NCBI GenBank assembly: GCA_018842655.1
Contig: JAGTWN010000004.1
Coordinates: forward strand, 62,001 to 126,000
Length of the DNA: 64,000 nucleotides
Source of the DNA: Candidatus Pantoea haifensis
GTDB taxonomy: Bacteria > Pseudomonadota > Gammaproteobacteria > Enterobacterales > Enterobacteriaceae
Direction: 5' to 3'
The notes below the pieces were generated by a model, which made no database searches, had not been told where the DNA came from, and saw only the letters and a program-made list of their open reading frames with translations. This document shows positions 10,805 to 20,531 of this stretch, piece after piece (positions within the stretch are counted from its first letter, which is position 1; each line of letters opens with the position of its first letter). Made by a program: the position numbers and the translations under genes.

Positions 10805-11006
10805 CGCAGTTATCTCTTCAACAATTTAAGACGCTGCTTCAGAAAAGCTGAAACAGCATGGCGGTATTGAAAGAGTGTGACAGCGGAAATGTTATAAATG
10901 AAATCGTTATATTTTATTTTACATATCATCATTAATGATATCTGATGGCGATGCTGGCTGTAACTGGCGCGGGGTGAGGGTGAGCTGCCATTGAAGACAG
11001 GAAACG

Positions 11007-11031
11007 TTGCCCGGCAAACATTGCCGGGCAA
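11007..11031 (-). terminator. Hairpin terminator after the chemoreceptor gene
   Basis: Perfect 11-bp inverted repeat (TTGCCCGGCAA, 11007-11017, and 11021-11031) with a 3-nt loop, starting five bases after the chemoreceptor stop codon. Confidence 0.65.
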
Positions 11032-11035
11032 GGCA

Positions 11036-12606
11036 TTATGCGTGGTTAACCGACATCTGACCGACTTTGAATACGCTCATCGCCTGAGCCATACGCTCAG
11101 CCTGATCCTGTAACGCCTGCGACGCAGCAGAAGCTTCCTGCACCAGCGCAGCATTTTGTTGAGTAACCGCTTCCATTTGCGTGATTGCCAAATTGATCTC
11201 ACTAATGCCGCTACTTTGTTCGCTGCTGGCGATAGTAATTTCGCTCATGATATTTGCCACACTTTGCACGCTGCTCACCACGTCACCAATGGTGGAACCG
11301 GCATGGGTAACCAGTCTGCTGCCTTCATCAACTTTGGCTACCGAGTCTTCAATCAGAACTTTAATTTCTTTCGCAGCAGAAGCGGAACGCTGCGCCAGAT
11401 TGCGCACTTCTGTTGCCACCACGGCAAAACCGCGCCCTTGTTCACCGGCGCGTGCAGCTTCAACCGCAGCGTTAAGAGACAGAATATTGGTCTGGAAAGC
11501 AATGGAATCGATGACACTAATGATGTCGACAATTTTCTTCGACGACAGGGCAATCGCTTCCATCTTCTCGATCACTTGTTCCATGACTTCACCGCCTTCA
11601 CGCGCTACGGTTGAAGTCGATGCCACCAGTTGGTTTGCCTGCCGGGCGTTATCCGCATTATGTTTCACCGTTGACGTCATTTGCTCCATAGCAGAAGCGG
11701 TTTCTTCCAGTGAACTGGCCTGTTGCTCAGTACGGGTTGAAAGGTCAAGGTTACCGCTGGAGATTTGATTTGATGCCACGGCAATGGTGTCAGAACCGGT
11801 ACGAACTTCAGTCACGATAGAAAGCAGGTTATCATTCATGCGCTGGAGCGCCTGCATCAACACGCCCATTTCATCACGCGAGTTGACCTGAATTTTTGAG
11901 CTGAGATCGCCTGCCGCAACATTTTCCGCCACATTCACAGCGGCAACCAGTGGACGAACAATAGAGCGGGTCAGGAAATAACCCAGCAGAACAGAGGCTG
12001 CAATTGCCAGGGCTGAGAAAATCAGGGTAATAAGAATGGCGGAGGTGCCGTCGGCTACAATGTTTTGGCCTTCATTACGCAACTGAGAATCTTGCGAATT
12101 AGCAAATGTCACTGCGTCATCAAGAAATTTATTTTGCGTAGCCGTCATCGACTTCAGGACATAGGTACTGGCGGCGTCAAAATCACCGGTTTTGACAATA
12201 GCGATTAATTCGTTTTTCACTTTTTCAAACGCTTCGCCAGAGGCGATCAGCCCGGCAATCTTTTTCTTGCCAACTTCAGTGACCTGAATAGCTGCGATTT
12301 TTTCATCGCCTCGTTAGTGCGTTGTGTCGCCTCGTCCAGTTGGCCGAAACGCTTAACGTTGTACTCCGGATGATGGGTATCAATAACGATGCCGCGCAGA
12401 TATTTAATCTGATCGTTAACGCCGTCACGCACATCAAAAGCCAGACGTACTTTAACGTAACGATCGTCAACGATCGACGCGATCCCGCTTTTGATGTTAT
12501 TAATTTTGCTAATGGAGGTGACGCCGATTACTATCAGCAGCGCGACCACAATACCAAAGGCGATGGCAAGCCGGATACCGACCTTCATATTTTTGATACT
12601 GAACAT
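11036..12606 (-). CDS. Methyl-accepting chemotaxis protein, one frameshift
   Basis: Transmembrane chemoreceptor. The N-terminal part (12247-12606) has the first membrane span after [12 protein letters not shown] and the start of a periplasmic four-helix ligand domain. The C-terminal part (11036-12220) has the second span, a HAMP domain, methylation helices and the conserved hairpin ([24 protein letters not shown]). A single missing A in the coding-strand run (plus-strand T-run 12298-12303) separates the two parts; restoring it gives one protein of about 523 residues. It ends with SVNHA and lacks the NWETF pentapeptide that tethers CheR in high-abundance receptors. A FliA promoter lies upstream. 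The ligand is unknown. Confidence 0.92.
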
Positions 12607-12728
12607 CTTTCTCTCCCCGTTTTTTTAATAGAGTTAATTCAACAATTAATATCCATTGCCAATCCGTTTATAGCTTTCGTTTGCGCGGTGTGTCAGCGCG
12701 CAAATAAAGGGTGTTCCAGCGCACTCAG

Positions 12729-12755
12729 TTATCGGAAGCTTTAATTTTAACTTTA
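12729..12755 (-). promoter_or_regulatory. Sigma-28 (FliA) promoter for the chemoreceptor
   Basis: On the minus strand TAAAGTTA - 11 bp - TCCGATAA matches the FliA consensus TAAAGTTT-N11-GCCGATAA at 14 of 16 positions. It is placed about 120 bp upstream of the receptor start. This puts the receptor in the late flagellar regulon. Confidence 0.8.
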
Positions 12756-12910
12756 GTTTTTTTGATATAAATCAACGTTAAAGCGCGTCCGTGCCTGAAC
12801 TAATTAGATGTTTTAATGTTTGGTGGGAGGAAGAAACAAATAACACTTCAGGCTGCCAGCAACGCGCTGACAACCTGAACGGATCGTTTAAGAGAGAGGG
12901 AACGGGAGGA

Positions 12911-13042
12911 TCAGAAGATCAGAATGAACAGGCCAACCCAAAAAATACTGCTCATAATGATGGCGGTAATCCAGCTCAGTTGACGCAGACGCCCGTGCAG
13001 AAAAGAGCTGGACTGTTTCGTTGCGATTGTTTCGGTATTCAT
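12911..13042 (-). CDS. YmiA-like small membrane protein
   Basis: ORF of 43 residues with a polar N-terminus (MNTETIATKQ), a basic stretch (HGRLRQL) and one C-terminal membrane helix (about residues 24-43) that runs to the end of the protein. The ATG is preceded by AGAGAAG. The layout, a short polar start followed by a helix with FWVGLFI near the end, resembles the YmiA family of single-span inner-membrane proteins of unknown function. It lies between cheV and the chemoreceptor, same strand, and accounts for the otherwise empty gap 12756-13105. Confidence 0.6.
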   Translation of the reverse strand: MNTETIATKQSSSFLHGRLRQLSWITAIIMSSIFWVGLFILIF

Positions 13043-13105
13043 CTTCTCTGTCCTGCATTGCTATGCCGCTCATCAGCGGCAGACGTTAACGATGGTCGGT
13101 CTGGG

Positions 13106-14068
13106 TTAACCTGCCGCTTCAAGCACGCTGGAAATCACATCGGAAAGTTCATTCAGCTCGAATTTAGCCACGTAGCCGTCAGCACCGACTTTACGCACAT
13201 GATCCTCATTGGCGCTGCCGGAAAGCGAAGAGTGAATCACCACCGGAACCTGCTTCAGAATTTCATCGCGCTTGATGTTACGGGTCAGGGTGAAACCGTC
13301 CATTTCCGGCATTTCAAGATCGGTCAACACCAGGGCAATCTTGTCGCGAATCGGCAAGCCTGCGGCCTGGGCTTCCTGGCTCATCTGCTTGATTTTTTCC
13401 CATGCCTCAAGACCGGTGTTATACATCAAGGCAGGAATGCCCATGCTTTTCAGTCCCTGCTCAAGTAGCTGACGCGCTACTTTTGAGTCTTCTGCGACAA
13501 TGGCAACGGCCCCCGGCTGAAATTTAAACGCGCGGGCGATTTGGGCTTCTGGCTCTGCGCCGCGTACAGACGGAATGATGTCATACAGAATTTGTTCAAC
13601 GTCCAGCACCATCGCCAGGTTGTTGCTCTGCTTGTCATTATCTAAGCAGGCGATACTGGTGATGTTGCGCCCTCCGATGCCCGCTTCTGCCGTATGAACC
13701 TGACTCCAGTCAAGACGCACAATGTTCTCAACAGACTCCACCGCAAACGCCTGGGTATTGCGCGCATATTCCGTCACCAGCAGTAGATTCAGGCCCGTTT
13801 CTGGCACGCAGCCCGCCACGGCAGGTAAATCGATAACCGGAATAAACTGATCGCGAATGCTGGCCATGCCAAGCAGCGGTGATTTCATGCCTGCCGCTTT
13901 GGTGATCGTGGGCATGGGCACAATTTCACGCAGCTTAAAGACGTTAATACCGAACAGTTCTGATTTGCCTTTTCGCTGATCTGAGCCTAAGCGAAAAAGC
14001 AGCAGTTCAAACTTGTTCGATAACGCGAGGTTCGCTCTCTCATCTATCTCTTTTTGAAAATTATCCAT
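13106..14068 (-). CDS. cheV: Chemotaxis coupling/response-regulator protein CheV
   Basis: Cytoplasmic adaptor that couples receptors to the CheA kinase and may buffer phosphate. An N-terminal CheW domain (about 20-165) is followed by a receiver domain (about 185-315) with acidic pair Glu193-Asp194, phospho-acceptor Asp250 in LTDLEMPEMDG and a conserved lysine near 308. At 320 residues it has the normal CheV length. It is present in Salmonella, Pantoea and others but absent from E. coli K-12. A candidate FliA promoter lies upstream. Confidence 0.95.
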   Translation of the reverse strand: MDNFQKEIDERANLALSNKFELLLFRLGSDQRKGKSELFGINVFKLREIVPMPTITKAAGMKSPLLGMASIRDQFIPVIDLPAVAGCVPETGLNLLLVTEYARNTQAFAVESVENIVRLDWSQVHTAEAGIGGRNITSIACLDNDKQSNNLAMVLDVEQILYDIIPSVRGAEPEAQIARAFKFQPGAVAIVAEDSKVARQLLEQGLKSMGIPALMYNTGLEAWEKIKQMSQEAQAAGLPIRDKIALVLTDLEMPEMDGFTLTRNIKRDEILKQVPVVIHSSLSGSANEDHVRKVGADGYVAKFELNELSDVISSVLEAAG

Positions 14069-14113
14069 TGTTGCCTCTGCATCGGCGCAGGTGATGAACA
14101 GTTAGTGATGAAG

Positions 14114-14140
14114 TTATCGGCAGCAGACGAAAAAAGGTGA
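14114..14140 (-). promoter_or_regulatory. Candidate sigma-28 (FliA) promoter for cheV
   Basis: The minus strand carries a perfect -10 element GCCGATAA (plus 14114-14121), then 11 bp, then TCACCTTT (plus 14133-14140), a 5 of 8 match to the -35 consensus. It is 46 bp upstream of the cheV start. Confidence 0.65.
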
Positions 14141-14234
14141 GAGCAACCAGGGAAATTAAACGGCCGTCGATTATTGTGCCAGGCTTAACGGTGACAATGT
14201 GAAATGGATAACCTTTCAGATAAAGGAGCGCATA

Positions 14235-14627
14235 ATGAAAAAAGTCATGTTAGCCACACTGTTAGTGATGTTGAGTTCAGGTGTATATGCGGAGAAAGGC
14301 GGCTTTGAAGGCGGTGAGACAGCACCCTCGCAGTCAAAGCAGGATGCAGGCTATAAAGGATCGGAAGACACCGGACAGACGCATATTAATCAGATTCGTG
14401 ATTTTCGTCAGGATGGTTATGTCACGCTGGAAGGCTATATTGTGAAAAAAGAGCAGGGCGATCGTTATCAGTTCCGCGATACAACCGGCACTATTACCAT
14501 CATTGCGCCGGAAAAAACCTTTGACGGGAAAACCTATCAGGCGAATGACAAAGTCCGCGTGAATGGCAGAGTCAAAGGCAAAGGTGAAGATACCACCTTG
14601 CAAGTGACCGCGATTGAAAAACCTTAA
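14235..14627 (+). CDS. YgiW/YdeI-family periplasmic OB-fold stress protein
   Basis: Secreted protein of 130 residues with a signal peptide (about 1-20, cleavage after VYA), a GGF-rich linker and one BOF/OB-fold domain (about 55-130; DGYVTLEGYIVKK ... YQFRDTTGTITI). The family includes YgiW and YdeI, implicated in stress and antimicrobial-peptide tolerance in enterobacteria; the exact biochemical role is unclear. I chose the ATG at 14235 because AAGGAG lies 7 bases upstream and the signal peptide begins there; an upstream in-frame ATG at 14199 lacks a ribosome site. Confidence 0.85.
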   Translation: MKKVMLATLLVMLSSGVYAEKGGFEGGETAPSQSKQDAGYKGSEDTGQTHINQIRDFRQDGYVTLEGYIVKKEQGDRYQFRDTTGTITIIAPEKTFDGKTYQANDKVRVNGRVKGKGEDTTLQVTAIEKP

Positions 14628-14633
14628 TATTTA

Positions 14634-14658
14634 CCGGGCGAGGTGATGCCTCGCCCGG
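14634..14658. terminator. Bidirectional hairpin terminator
   Basis: Perfect 10-bp stem (CCGGGCGAGG, 14634-14643, and 14649-14658) with a 5-nt loop, between the convergent YgiW-like gene and dbpA. Confidence 0.7.
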
Positions 14659-14672
14659 CCTGTCTGAATCTG

Positions 14673-16054
14673 TCAGTCCTTCAGTAAAATTGCCCGGCAG
14701 GTTTTGCCTTTGATTTTTCCCTGCTTGAGTTTTACCAACGCATTCTTAGCCTGTGCCGCGTCAATCGCGACATAAGCGTGTGTCGGTGTCAGGACAATTT
14801 TTCCAATTTGTTCAGCGCGATAGCCCGCTTCACCCGTCAGGGCGCCCAAAATATCACCCGGACGAATTTTGGCTTTGCGACCCCCATCAATACAGAGCGT
14901 CATCATGGCGGCGGGTAAGGGTTTACTGCTGCCTTTTTTCAGCGTGCTGGCGGCAACCCACGGCAGCGACTGCTGTAAAAGTCTTCCAGCGCGTGCGCAC
15001 GCGCCATCTCATCGGCTGCGACAAAACTCACGGCTGCGCCCTGTTCGCCGGCGCGTGCGGTACGCCCGATGCGATGGACGTGTACTTCAGGATCCCAGGC
15101 CAGCTGGTAGTTTACGACGAGTGCCAGCGATTTAATGTCCAGACCGCGCGCCGCAACGTCGGTTGCGACCAGTACGCGACCACTGCCATTAGCGAAGCGG
15201 ATCAGAACGCGCTCGCGATCGCGCTGTTCCAGATCGCCATGCAGCGCCAGCGCACTGATGTCACGATCGTTAAGCGCAGCAGCAATATCATCACATTCGC
15301 GTTTGGTGTTACAAAACACGACACAGGATGAGGGCTGACGTTCGCTCAGCAGGGCGATCAGCAGCGGCAGCTTTTCACTGTTACTGGCCTCAATAAATTG
15401 CTGTTCAATGTTGGGTAATTCGCTGACCTCTTCAGTCACTACGCTCAAGGCATCGCGCTGAAAGCGCGTGCTGATTGCTGCAATGGCTTCGGGCCAGGTA
15501 GCAGAAAACAGCAGGGTCTGACGCGAGGATGGCGTCGCTTCAATAATGGCTTCCATATCGTCGCGAAACCCCATTTCCAGCATGCGATCGGCTTCATCCA
15601 GTACCAGCGTGCGCAGGTTATCTAACTGAATATTTTCACGCTTAATGTGATCAAGAATACGGCCTGGCGTGCCCACAATAATATGGGGTGCATGGTTAAG
15701 CGAATCGCGCTGGGCACTAATGGGCTGACCACCGCAGAGCGTCAGTACCTTAATATTGCGCGTGAAGCGTGCCAGCTGGCGCAGGGCATTACTGACCTGA
15801 TCTGCCAGTTCACGGGTTGGGCATAAAATCAGCGCCTGGGTCTGAAACTGCGTGCTGTCGATCTGCTGCAACAAGCCAATACCAAAAGCAGCGGTTTTGC
15901 CGCTACCAGTTTTCGCCTGTGCACGCACGTCGCGTCCCTGCAAAATAGCGGGCAGCGTGGCGGCCTGAACAGGCGTCATGCTGATATAGCCCATCTCGCG
16001 CAGGTTATCGAGTTGACTGTCAGGAAGCGTATTAAGAGTAGAAAAAGCGGTCAC
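14673..16054 (-). CDS. dbpA: ATP-dependent RNA helicase DbpA, one frameshift
   Basis: DEAD-box helicase acting in 50S ribosome assembly through hairpin 92 of 23S rRNA. The N-terminal part shows the Q motif region, AKTGSGKT, DEAD, SAT and HRIGRTARAG. The C-terminal RNA-binding domain (14673-14906; LCIDGGRKAK, RPGDILGALTG, KIKGKTCRA) is in another frame. One extra T in the coding strand at the plus-strand A-run 14977-14980 joins DFLQQSLPW to the RNA-binding domain, matching the DbpA layout and giving about 460 residues. The start is a GTG at 16054 with an AGAGG upstream. Confidence 0.92.
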
Positions 16055-16467
16055 GGGCGCGGCCTCTGCGGCAGAAAGTGAAGGGCATTATTGCGCGCGC
16101 AAGTCTGGCAGAAAGCGCATGCAACGGCAACGGGAACCTTGAAGATGAATCAGATGCAGCAATCAGTCTAAACAGCATTAGGATTAAACCGAAGTTTGAA
16201 ATTAATGGTTGGTATTTTCTAATACATTTAGCAAATCTTGATCATTTCGTGGCAAATAAACCGCACGATAAGGCCAAAGATATCTTTATAAACAGGCGAT
16301 TTTGATACTTATTTATGCGTTAAATCAGAACCGTCTGTTTTATTTACTACTGTAATAAAATTAATCATTAAAAAATATAACCTGTGTTGCCGATAAAAAT
16401 CTTAAGCCAATTGCTTTATATTTAGCGCGCCATATTCCTATTACAACGACCGTTAGAGGGTTTTTCA
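16055..16467. other. 413-bp AT-rich intergenic region
   Basis: This divergent region between dbpA and the YmgB-like gene is AT-rich in its second half and must hold both promoters. I see no gene with coding character; a 75-residue ORF at 16078-16305 has no ribosome site and no recognisable features. Confidence 0.5.
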
Positions 16468-16686
16468 TTGAGTAATAGTATCCAGGGATCACATGAAAAT
16501 GTGCTTAAAATAGTGGGCCGCGCCGTGTTGACGTTGCACGTTCATGGAGAAAGCTTATCTGCCGATAAGATCGCTTCCATGATCGGCTGTTACGCGGAAG
16601 ATGAGCCCTGTGATCAGGAAGATCGTCGCTTGTATGCGCTGGCAATGGAAATTATGTCGAAAAATGATCTGTCAAAAAGCGCCTGA
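16468..16686 (+). CDS. YmgB/AriR-family small connector protein
   Basis: Protein of 72 residues, mostly helical, with the pattern of the YmgB/AriR/YcgZ family: a helix ending in a glycine turn (GRAVLTLHVHGESLS), a second helix (ADKIASMIGC) and a third with an A-EIM ending. These proteins bind two-component or regulator proteins and affect biofilm and acid responses in E. coli. The start is a TTG at 16468 with GAGGG 7 bases upstream. A clear terminator follows. The family call rests on pattern similarity only. A second family member occurs at 29815-30072. Confidence 0.6.
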   Translation: MSNSIQGSHENVLKIVGRAVLTLHVHGESLSADKIASMIGCYAEDEPCDQEDRRLYALAMEIMSKNDLSKSA

Positions 16687-16710
16687 CACGGCAGATTTTC
16701 AGATTGATTA

Positions 16711-16737
16711 AAGCCTCCTTATGGAGGCTTTTCTTTT
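16711..16737 (+). terminator. Rho-independent terminator
   Basis: Stem AAGCCTCC (16711-16718) and GGAGGCTT (16723-16730), loop TTAT, then a T-rich tail. It ends the YmgB-like gene and abuts the convergent amidohydrolase. Confidence 0.9.
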
Positions 16738-18102
16738 TCACCGGGAGGAGGTAAATACCGCTTTACCGCGAGCAAAGGTCGCAACGACCGGAGAAATACG
16801 CGCAACCGCCTCTGCTGAACAACTCGCTGTCACAATCATCATACTGGCGTCATCTCCCTGCTTCGGCCATTGACGCTCGCCTTGCGCTGACAGGGGCAAA
16901 ACACCTTCTGTGGCAATAGCCAGGGCGCGAGTCAGTGAATACTCATCTGAACCGCGATAAAGCTGCGCATAAAGATTCGCTTTTTCCAGCATGCTGCCGG
17001 TGCCAAACGGTGACCAGTGGTCAATAACGCTGTCGGTGCCAGTGATTACGTTAATGCCTGCCGCCTGAAGCTGCGGTAGCGGCATCGTGAGTTTGCCGAT
17101 GGGCAACGTTGACGCCACGCTAAACTGCTGTTCGGCCAGATCATGAATTATCTCGTCCAGTTCGCTGCCATCAAGTGTTGCGAGGGCAAAGCCGTGGCTG
17201 AGCGTAACTTTCCCTTTCAGGGCTGGATTTTTTGCCACCGTGGCGATCATATAGCGAATCGCTGCTAGGCCAGCGGGCGACGTTTCATGCAGGTGAATAT
17301 CAACACCACGCTCAAAGTCGAGCGCAATCTGAAACATCGCATCCAGCGATTTCTCCATCGCGCCATCAACCTAGGTAGGATCGAGCCCACCGACAAAGTG
17401 CACACCCCGCTGCATCGCCTCACGCATCAGACTATCCACCTGTGAATGCAGTAAACCATGCTGAGGAAAAGCGACAATCTCGCAGGAAAAATCGGGGTGT
17501 TTAGCCAGCGCGATTTGCAGATGTTCCAGACTTTTCAGACCGCTAACCGGATCGATATTGCAATGGCTACGCGCACGGGTCGTACCTTTCGATTGCAACA
17601 GAAGTATCAGGCTTTCGGCACGTGCGCTGGAGGTTGACAGTAACTGAGGGATCAAAACCTGTTCACGCGCAATCATATCCATAATCGTTTTTCCCTGGCG
17701 CGGGCGCGGAGCGTGCCAGGGACCGCCGTAAAACGTTTTGTCGAGATGGATGTGCATATCCTGTGTGGAGGGCAACAACAACCCGCCTTGTGCATCCCAG
17801 GCGGGCAGAGTGGCTGGACCTTGTCCTGCCGGGAGAAGCTGCTCAAACTCACCGTTATTAATCGTGATGTCATACAACGCGGTTCTGGTCGCGACGATCT
17901 CACTGCCATCGCACTCAAATCCCTCTTCGAGACGCACATTGCGCAGCAGATAGCGATCCGCATGCGGCAGGGAAGAAGGCAGTTGGGGGTGTGCGGCTGC
18001 AACAGCAGTTTGCATGCCCGCAGCAATTAAGCTGCCAGCAGCTGTCCAGCGCAAGCCCTGGCTCAGAAACGCGCGGCGGCTGGTGGGAGGTGAAAGTTTC
18101 AT
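16738..18102 (-). pseudogene. Tat-exported amidohydrolase (cytosine-deaminase-like) with an in-frame stop
   Basis: Metal-dependent hydrolase of the amidohydrolase superfamily. The start at 18102 has GGAG upstream and begins a Tat signal (TSRRAFLSQG), implying export of a folded metalloenzyme. Metal-site motifs are all present: HIHLDK, RSHCNIDP, HLHETSPAG, LSHGF and GTDSVIDHW. An in-frame TAG at 17371-17373, between GGLDPT and VDGAMEKSLDAMF, divides the gene without any frame change, so this is not a homopolymer indel. It may be a true nonsense mutation, a base error or a readthrough site. Without it the protein would have 454 residues. Substrate unknown; cytosine- or isocytosine-like compounds are plausible. 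It lies downstream of a LysR gene on the same strand. Confidence 0.8.
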
Positions 18103-18189
18103 CAGAGGCTCCGGCAAAAAGACTCTCTTAATCTGACAAAAGGTTGTGCCCGGTGCTGCGCTATTTTCCACTGGCAACTATTTAATAAA

Positions 18190-19050
18190 TCACTGCCAGT
18201 TGAGTTGGCCAAATTCCACTAACGCAGTGGCCAGCTGACGCTGAAGCGCATCGTCAGGATGCCGACAAAACAGTGCCAGCTCAAAAGTATTGATTTCAGG
18301 CAAGCCGTGCTGATGGTCCAGCACGCGATGCTGGGGTAAGCGACAGCTGGCTGGCAGCAGCGTTAAACCCAGCCCCTGCGCACTGGCAGCGGCCAGCGCC
18401 ACCAGACTCGCACTGCTATAGCTGATGCGCCAGCTACGGCCCAGCGCATCCAGCGTCTGGCACATCTCTTCGCGATACAAACCCTGCTGCGGGAACATCA
18501 CCAGCGGAACGGGCGCTTGTTCAAAACAGGGGTGTGCCGCACTGTCCAGCCACAGGAGCGGCTCTGGACGTGCTGCCAGTGGACGTTCACCATGAAGCTG
18601 TTTTATCAGCATGATATCCAGCTCCTCACGCTGCCAGGCGCGCCGCAGTTCAACCTGCATACCACTCATCACATCCAGTCGCAGGTGTGGATGTTCGCGG
18701 CTAAAATTTGCCAGCAGTCCGGCGGTAGGCGCGGCAAAATCTTCCGGTACGCCCAACCGCAGCACGCCGTCGCGCCATTTATCACTCAATACATCATGCG
18801 CTTCGCCATTCAGCGTAATAATGCGACGGGCATAGCCAAGCAGCTTTTCACCCTCTTCAGTGATCTGAACCTGATGCGATGAGCGTGACAGCAGTGCTTT
18901 ACCGACCATCTCCTCCAGCCGACGCACCTGCTGGCTCACGGTAGACTGCGACAGATGAACGCGTTCGGCGGCGCGGGTAAAGCTGGCGGTTTCGCACACA
19001 GCGACAAAGCTCAGTAGCTGTTGCGGGGTGAACATAGGATGTCGATTCAT
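18190..19050 (-). CDS. LysR-family transcriptional regulator
   Basis: Protein of 286 residues with the N-terminal winged HTH (about 8-65; AERVHLSQSTVSQQVRRLEE) and a two-lobed periplasmic-binding-like effector domain (about 90-280). It lies 87 bp from, and divergent to, the CynX-like transporter gene. It is followed at 87 bp on the same strand by the Tat amidohydrolase. LysR regulators usually control the divergent neighbour, so it probably governs the transporter and hydrolase together. Effector unknown. Confidence 0.9.
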   Translation of the reverse strand: MNRHPMFTPQQLLSFVAVCETASFTRAAERVHLSQSTVSQQVRRLEEMVGKALLSRSSHQVQITEEGEKLLGYARRIITLNGEAHDVLSDKWRDGVLRLGVPEDFAAPTAGLLANFSREHPHLRLDVMSGMQVELRRAWQREELDIMLIKQLHGERPLAARPEPLLWLDSAAHPCFEQAPVPLVMFPQQGLYREEMCQTLDALGRSWRISYSSASLVALAAASAQGLGLTLLPASCRLPQHRVLDHQHGLPEINTFELALFCRHPDDALQRQLATALVEFGQLNWQ

Positions 19051-19137
19051 TTTTCCACTACCAGCATGCGTAATATTTTATTTCCAAATAGTAACTAACG
19101 CTGTCAGGCTGGCAATCTTTAAATTTTCGGATTGTGC

Positions 19138-20309
19138 ATGAAACGATATACAGAAGCGGTGACCCTCTTCGCGCTGATTCTGGCTGGCCTGAATATGCGT
19201 CCTCTTATGACTGCCGTCAGTCCATTGCTGAATCAGCTACGTCAAAGCACTGGACTATCCCCGCTGGCAGCTTCACTGCTGCCCGCCGTACCGATGATCA
19301 TGATGGGCGCTATGGCGCTGTTAAGTGCGCCACTGATGCAGCGTTTTCCGGTGCGTAACGTGCTGACGGGCGGATTGGTATTGCTGCTGTTTGCTACCGG
19401 CAGCCGTTTGATGATTTCCGGGGAAAGCGGGCTGGTATGGAGTACCGTACCGGGCGGATTGGGAATTGGCGTCGTACAAATGGCCATGCCGGGCCTTATT
19501 CGCCAGCAGTTTGCTAAACGCAATGCAGCCATCACCGGCTTATGGGCCGGAGCGTTAATGGGCGGCGGCGGTTTAGCGGCGGCAGCCACTCCATGGTTAA
19601 GCACACATTTTGGCTGGCAGGGCGCGTTAAGCTGCTGGGCAATCCCGGTATTGCTGGCACTGCTGCTGTGGATGTGCGTTCCGCTCAGCGCAGCACAACC
19701 ATCAGCCTCGTCAGCGATGCCCGTGCTGTGGCGCAGACCACGCGCCTGGGCGCTGGCAACCAGCTTTGGCCTGGTAAATGGAGGTTATGCGATTTGTGTG
19801 GCGTGGCTGCCTGACTTCTACCAGCAACAGGGCTGGAGTGCACAGGCGGGCGGCAGCCTGCTCGGCATGATGATCAGCTGTCAGGTAGCTGGCGCTCTGT
19901 TATTGCCCCTGCTGGTACGGGGCGCGGATCGTCGCCCGCTGCTGTTGCTGGCACTGTGTATGCAGCTCAGCGGTATGGTGGGATTTTTGTTAGCCCCCAG
20001 GCCGCGCCGTGGCTGTGGGCCGGTATTGCCGGTTTTGGGTTGGGAGGTGCGTTTCCGTTAGCGTTAGTGCTGGCGTTAGATCATCTGACACAGCCCCAGG
20101 CCGCTGCGCGACTGGTGGCGTTCATGCAGGGTATTGGCTTTATCATTGCGGGATGTATGCCGTTTATTGCCGGGCAGCTGCACGCCTTCGTCTCTTCTTT
20201 TAGCAGCATATGGGCGCTGCAGGCTGCCGTGACGTGTCTGCTGTTTTTACTCAACCTGCGCTTTCATCCACGCAGTTACCGGCGCGCTTTTCCCATGCAA
20301 AACGGCTGA
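19138..20309 (+). CDS. CynX/NIMT-family MFS transporter, one frameshift
   Basis: Twelve-helix inner-membrane transporter of the CynX/NIMT group (nitrate, cyanate or nucleobase-analogue type), starting LILAGLNMRPLMTAVSPLL as in that group. The first part ends out of frame at 20061. One extra C in the run 19994-19998 joins it to PQAAPWLWAGIAGFGLGGAF and the last membrane spans, ending at 20309, for about 390 residues. ATG 19138 is preferred over an in-frame TTG at 19132; no strong ribosome site is visible. The gene is divergent from the LysR gene and probably forms a substrate-specific set with it and the amidohydrolase. Confidence 0.85.
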
Positions 20310-20310
20310 T

Positions 20311-20323
20311 TTGGTCCTACCAA
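20311..20323. promoter_or_regulatory. LldR operator-like palindrome, distal
   Basis: TTGGT-CCT-ACCAA is a perfect 5-3-5 palindrome matching the TTGGTnnnACCAA operator class used by LldR and PdhR (FadR-subfamily GntR regulators). It is centred 126 bp upstream of a second copy. In E. coli lldPRD, two such operators flank the promoter and act by looping. Confidence 0.8.
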
Positions 20324-20436
20324 TTTTATGAAAAAATTTTCCTGCTTCACAGAACAGGAAAAATCACGCCATACCTGTTGTCTCAGGTTAATAAAGCGTT
20401 AAACATCTGTTGCCAGTAGGCCTCGCTGCCCGTTTT

Positions 20437-20449
20437 TTGGTCTGACCAA
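20437..20449. promoter_or_regulatory. LldR operator-like palindrome, proximal
   Basis: TTGGT-CTG-ACCAA, a perfect palindrome 82 bp upstream of the lldP start. It pairs with the distal site at 20311. Confidence 0.8.
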
Positions 20450-20531
20450 TCCGGGCAGATAAAAGGTTATCGGTGCGCTTGTGTATAAATGATGGCGCAC
20501 GCTTCTTCATCGTTTCTCTGGAGATAACGGC

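Noticed and set aside
11156-11768. Two long plus-strand ORFs opposite the chemoreceptor
   Set aside because: Antisense to the highly conserved signalling domain; no start signals.
12791-13468. 225-residue plus-strand ORF
   Set aside because: It is antisense to cheV and the YmiA-like gene, has no recognisable domain and reads as a shadow.
16078-16305. 75-residue ORF in the dbpA upstream region
   Set aside because: No ribosome site, no coding character and located where promoters are expected.
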